Shown here in pieces: positions 5,934-7,549 of a stretch of 7,549 nucleotides of DNA. The notes beneath the pieces are model-generated. The model had not been told where the DNA came from and made no database searches. It saw only the letters and a program-made list of their open reading frames with translations. The first letter of the stretch is position 1. Each line of letters begins with the position of its first letter. Source of the DNA: Hydrogenophaga sp. (GTDB lineage Bacteria > Pseudomonadota > Gammaproteobacteria > Burkholderiales > Burkholderiaceae_C); the NCBI GenBank assembly GCA_018335615.1, contig JAGXRS010000114.1, forward strand, positions 1-7,549, in the 5' to 3' direction. The position numbers were made by a program, and so were the translations under genes.

Positions 5934-6550
5934 GCCGCAACGCCGGCCGGCGCTGGCCGCGGCGGTTTGGGGCGTGGTGGTTTGCTGGTGTGGATCAGGG
6001 CGGTGGCCTTGTCCATGTCACCCGCAATCAGCAACGGCAGCGCCTTGAGGCTGCGGTCCAGCGTCTGGGCAATGGCAATGCGGTCGTCGGGCGAGGGTTT
6101 CTTGAGCACCCAGTTCGCCACCTCGTTGCGGTTCCCGGGGTGGCCGATGCCGATGCGCAACCGCCAGTAGTCCGGGCTGCCCAGCTGGGCGTGGATGTCG
6201 CGCAGGCCATTGTGCCCTGCGTGACCGCCGCCGCGCTTGAGCTTGGCCTCGCCCGGGGGCAGGTCCAGCTCGTCGTGCACCACCAGCACCTCTTCCGGCG
6301 CGATCTTGAAGAAACGGGCCACCGAACCCACGCACTTGCCCGAGAGGTTCATGAAGGTCTGCGGCTCGACCAGCCACACGCTCTGGCCGCCCACGCTGGC
6401 ACGCGCCACCAGCCCGAAATGGCCGCGCTCCATCTGCAGCGGTGCCTTGAGCAGGCGGGCGGCTTCGTCCACCCACCAGAAACCGGCGTTGTGCCGGGTG
6501 TGTTCGTAGTCGGGCCCGGGGTTGCCCAGGCCGGCGATGAGTCGGATCAT
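5867..6550 (-). CDS. pth: Peptidyl-tRNA hydrolase
   Basis: A 227-aa bacterial Pth that cleaves the ester bond of peptidyl-tRNAs dropped from ribosomes, recycling tRNA in the cytosol. All key residues fall at the same numbers as in E. coli Pth: N10 in GLGNPG, catalytic H20 in TRHNAGF, N68 in FMNLSG, D93 in VVHDELDLPPG and N114 in GHNGLRDI. The core ends near residue 188. Beyond it is an unusual tail of about 39 residues, starting with KPPRPKPPRPAP and ending in Ala/Gly/Pro-rich sequence; typical family members are about 190-200 aa. The tail's last 22 codons including the stop lie over the 3' end of the ferredoxin gene on the opposite strand. No Shine-Dalgarno precedes the ATG (complement of 6548-6550); CATAAT sits 7 nt upstream. 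rplY and prs lie upstream on the same strand, a usual betaproteobacterial order. Confidence 0.96.
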   Translation of the reverse strand: MIRLIAGLGNPGPDYEHTRHNAGFWWVDEAARLLKAPLQMERGHFGLVARASVGGQSVWLVEPQTFMNLSGKCVGSVARFFKIAPEEVLVVHDELDLPPGEAKLKRGGGHAGHNGLRDIHAQLGSPDYWRLRIGIGHPGNRNEVANWVLKKPSPDDRIAIAQTLDRSLKALPLLIAGDMDKATALIHTSKPPRPKPPRPAPAGVAAQVPLAGGEAALPDASPAADKG

Positions 6551-6557
6551 GCGGGGA

Positions 6558-6563
6558 ATTATG
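6558..6563 (-). promoter_or_regulatory. Candidate -10 element (CATAAT) for leaderless pth
   Basis: On the minus strand CATAATTCCCCGCATG runs into the pth start: the hexamer ends 7 nt before ATG, and no Shine-Dalgarno lies between. The 16-bp context matches that of coaD at 14 positions. The element lies just downstream of the rplY terminator, where pth would need its own promoter. No clear -35 is visible. Confidence 0.5.
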
Positions 6564-6579
6564 GAGGAGGCGGAAACAG

Positions 6580-6604
6580 AAACGGCCCGCAGGGCGGGCC
6601 GTTT
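6580..6604 (-). terminator. Rho-independent terminator after rplY
   Basis: A perfect 11-bp inverted repeat, AAACGGCCCGC (6580-6590) and GCGGGCCGTTT (6594-6604), encloses a 3-nt loop. Read on the minus strand, the stem ends in TTT and continues TTTCTGTTT, a broken T-tract. It starts about 30 bp after the rplY stop and ends about 30 bp before the pth ATG, so it should end most prs/rplY transcripts before pth. Confidence 0.8.
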
Positions 6605-6634
6605 CCAGCAGAAGGCAAAGGGTCCGGGAAGGAC

Positions 6635-7258
6635 TTACTTCTTCTTCTTGCCCTTCTTGTCGTCGGCCGGTGCGGCCACGGGAGCGGCCACGATTTCCTC
6701 GACGGGCTCGACCACGGTGGCGATCGTCAGGTCCTTGCGGCCGTGCATCACGATCTTGATGCCCTTGTCCAGCTTCAGGTCGCCGGTGTGCACGGTGGTG
6801 CCCTTGGTGACGTCGCCCAGGTCAACCGTGATGTGCTCGGGCAGCTGGGTGGCCAGGCACTCGATCTCGATCTCGGTCATCACGTGGTTGATCACGCACT
6901 TGTCGATCTTGACGGCAGGCGAGTTCTCTTCGTTGATGAAGTGCAGGGGCACTTTCTTGTGCAGACGGGTCTTCTCGTCCACGCGCTGGAAGTCCACGTG
7001 CAGGACTTGCGGCTTGAAGGGGTGGTACTGCACGTCGCGCAGCAGCACTTTGTGCACGTTGCCGGCGAGTTCCATGTCGAGGATCGACGCGTGGAAGGTT
7101 TCCTTCTTCAGCGCGTGCCACAGGGCGTTGTGGTCCAGTTCGATGGTGATGGCGTCGGCTTCGCCACCGAAGACGATACCGGGCGTACGGCCGGTGTTGC
7201 GGAGACGGCGGCTCGCACCCGTGCCCTGCTTGGCGCGCTCAAAAGCGACAAATTGCAT
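6635..7258 (-). CDS. rplY: 50S ribosomal protein bL25, long CTC/TL5 form
   Basis: A 207-aa two-domain bL25 that binds 5S rRNA in the central protuberance of the large subunit. Residues 1 to about 95 are the RNA-binding L25 domain (QFVAFERAKQGTGASRRLR at the start, with a GRTPGIVFGG turn at 23-32). Residues about 98-185 are the TL5/CTC C-terminal beta domain, including KVPLHFINEE and the LPEHITVDLGD segment at 139-149. An acidic/alanine linker then leads to a lysine-rich end (DDKKGKKKK). E. coli bL25 has only the first domain (about 94 aa); the long form is usual in betaproteobacteria. A strong AGGAG lies 6 nt before the ATG. It stands between prs and pth on the same strand, flanked by terminators on both sides. 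Confidence 0.97.
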   Translation of the reverse strand: MQFVAFERAKQGTGASRRLRNTGRTPGIVFGGEADAITIELDHNALWHALKKETFHASILDMELAGNVHKVLLRDVQYHPFKPQVLHVDFQRVDEKTRLHKKVPLHFINEENSPAVKIDKCVINHVMTEIEIECLATQLPEHITVDLGDVTKGTTVHTGDLKLDKGIKIVMHGRKDLTIATVVEPVEEIVAAPVAAPADDKKGKKKK

Positions 7259-7264
7259 AACTTA

Positions 7265-7269
7265 CTCCT
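7265..7269 (-). promoter_or_regulatory. Ribosome binding site AGGAG for rplY
   Basis: The minus strand reads AGGAG, then 6 nt, then ATG. This is a near-consensus site that fixes the rplY start and suits a highly translated ribosomal protein gene. Confidence 0.85.
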
Positions 7270-7313
7270 GTTGAGGGGTTCCGCGACCAGAACGCCTCGG
7301 TTTCAAAAAGGAA

Positions 7314-7331
7314 GGCCTCCACTCGGAGGCC
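7314..7331 (-). terminator. Rho-independent terminator after prs
   Basis: GGCCTCC (7314-7320) and GGAGGCC (7325-7331) form a 7-bp GC-rich stem with a 4-nt loop. On the minus strand it is followed by TTCCTTTTTG, a T-rich tract, placed about 25 bp after the prs stop. A-rich sequence on one side and CTTTTT (7337-7342) on the other could extend it imperfectly. rplY would then depend on readthrough or on a promoter in the remaining roughly 55 bp, where only a weak TTGAAA -35-like hexamer (complement of 7301-7306) is visible. Confidence 0.72.
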
Positions 7332-7356
7332 CTCCACTTTTTGTTGCGCCAGGATC

Positions 7357-7549
7357 TCAGAAGAGATGGTCCTGGTCGGCAAACAAACTCATGACCGACT
7401 CACCCGAGGCAATGCGCGCAATGGTCTCGGCCATCAGCGGTGCCACGGAGAGCTGGCGAATCTTGGCGCAGGCCTGGGCGGCTTGCGAGAGCGGAATGGT
7501 GTTGGTGACCACCACCTCGTCGAGGGCGTTGCCCTTGGCAATGCGCTCG
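7357..7549 (-). CDS. prs: Ribose-phosphate pyrophosphokinase, C-terminal end (partial)
   Basis: The last 63 codons of Prs (PRPP synthetase), which makes 5-phosphoribosyl 1-diphosphate from ribose 5-phosphate and ATP for nucleotide, histidine and tryptophan synthesis. The fragment contains DEVVVTNTIPLS, the strand and turn close to the C-terminus of the family, then IRQLSVAPLMAETIARI and the terminal ESVMSLF. This order is the same as in E. coli Prs (DEVVVCDTIPLS ... LAEAIRRI ... ESISAMF). A short DQDHLF tail closes the protein. The stop is TGA, complement of 7357-7359; the gene continues beyond the right edge. A terminator hairpin follows it, with rplY next on the same strand. Confidence 0.95.
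   Translation of the reverse strand, partial: ERIAKGNALDEVVVTNTIPLSQAAQACAKIRQLSVAPLMAETIARIASGESVMSLFADQDHLF

Noticed and set aside
5941..5952. 12-bp perfect palindrome CGCCGGCCGGCG near the ferredoxin/pth junction
   Set aside because: It has no loop or T-tract, sits in the coding sequence of the Pth tail, and is easily made by chance in such GC-rich low-complexity DNA.
1..7549. Search for a CRISPR array, insertion sequence, toxin-antitoxin or defence genes, tRNA, riboswitch or attachment site
   Set aside because: No direct-repeat array, transposase motif, tRNA-like fold, or composition break was seen; every stretch over about 100 bp is covered by a conserved housekeeping gene.

Overview
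The window is a GC-rich housekeeping stretch from a betaproteobacterium. It most resembles Burkholderiales, probably Comamonadaceae (a Hydrogenophaga/Acidovorax/Rhodoferax-like genome). This is judged from protein style, strong G/C use at third codon positions (which also produces many long antisense shadow ORFs), and the gene order rsmD-coaD-ferredoxin facing prs-rplY-pth. I see no mobile element, CRISPR array, tRNA or rRNA, and no sign of recent transfer. The assignment to a genus is a guess.

Layout from left to right: (1) The last codons of an ECF-type sigma factor, overlapping by ATGA a tiny 71-aa zinc-binding anti-sigma-like protein (1-292, + strand). (2) ftsY on the minus strand (350-1507), the SRP receptor GTPase, with a very proline/alanine-rich N-terminal domain. 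(3) Only 29 bp from the ftsY start, a divergent plus-strand run: two exported M16 metallopeptidase-family proteins, the first with an intact HxxEH zinc site and the second without it, joined by a TGATG overlap (1537-4376). These are followed by rsmD (4411-5052), coaD (5086-5604) and a two-cluster ferredoxin of the YfhL/Alv type (5619-5933). (4) Facing these, a minus-strand group: the end of prs (7357-7549), rplY (6635-7258) and pth (5867-6550). The ferredoxin and pth genes run into each other and overlap by 67 bp at their 3' ends.

Functionally the window mixes protein targeting (FtsY), envelope proteolysis (M16 pair), ribosome biogenesis and translation (RsmD, bL25, peptidyl-tRNA hydrolase) and cofactor or nucleotide precursor supply (CoaD, Prs, ferredoxin). 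All genes look intact and ordinary for their families; no undescribed multi-gene system is evident.

The less ordinary signals are in the control regions and gene ends. coaD and pth each have CATAAT exactly 7 nt before ATG, in near-identical 16-bp contexts, which suggests leaderless transcripts. The ftsY/M16 divergent gap is occupied by an imperfect palindrome built from two opposed TAGAAT hexamers. The ferredoxin/pth pair is tail-to-tail overlapping, with low-complexity C-terminal tails on both proteins. A strong terminator lies between rplY and pth, and another between prs and rplY.
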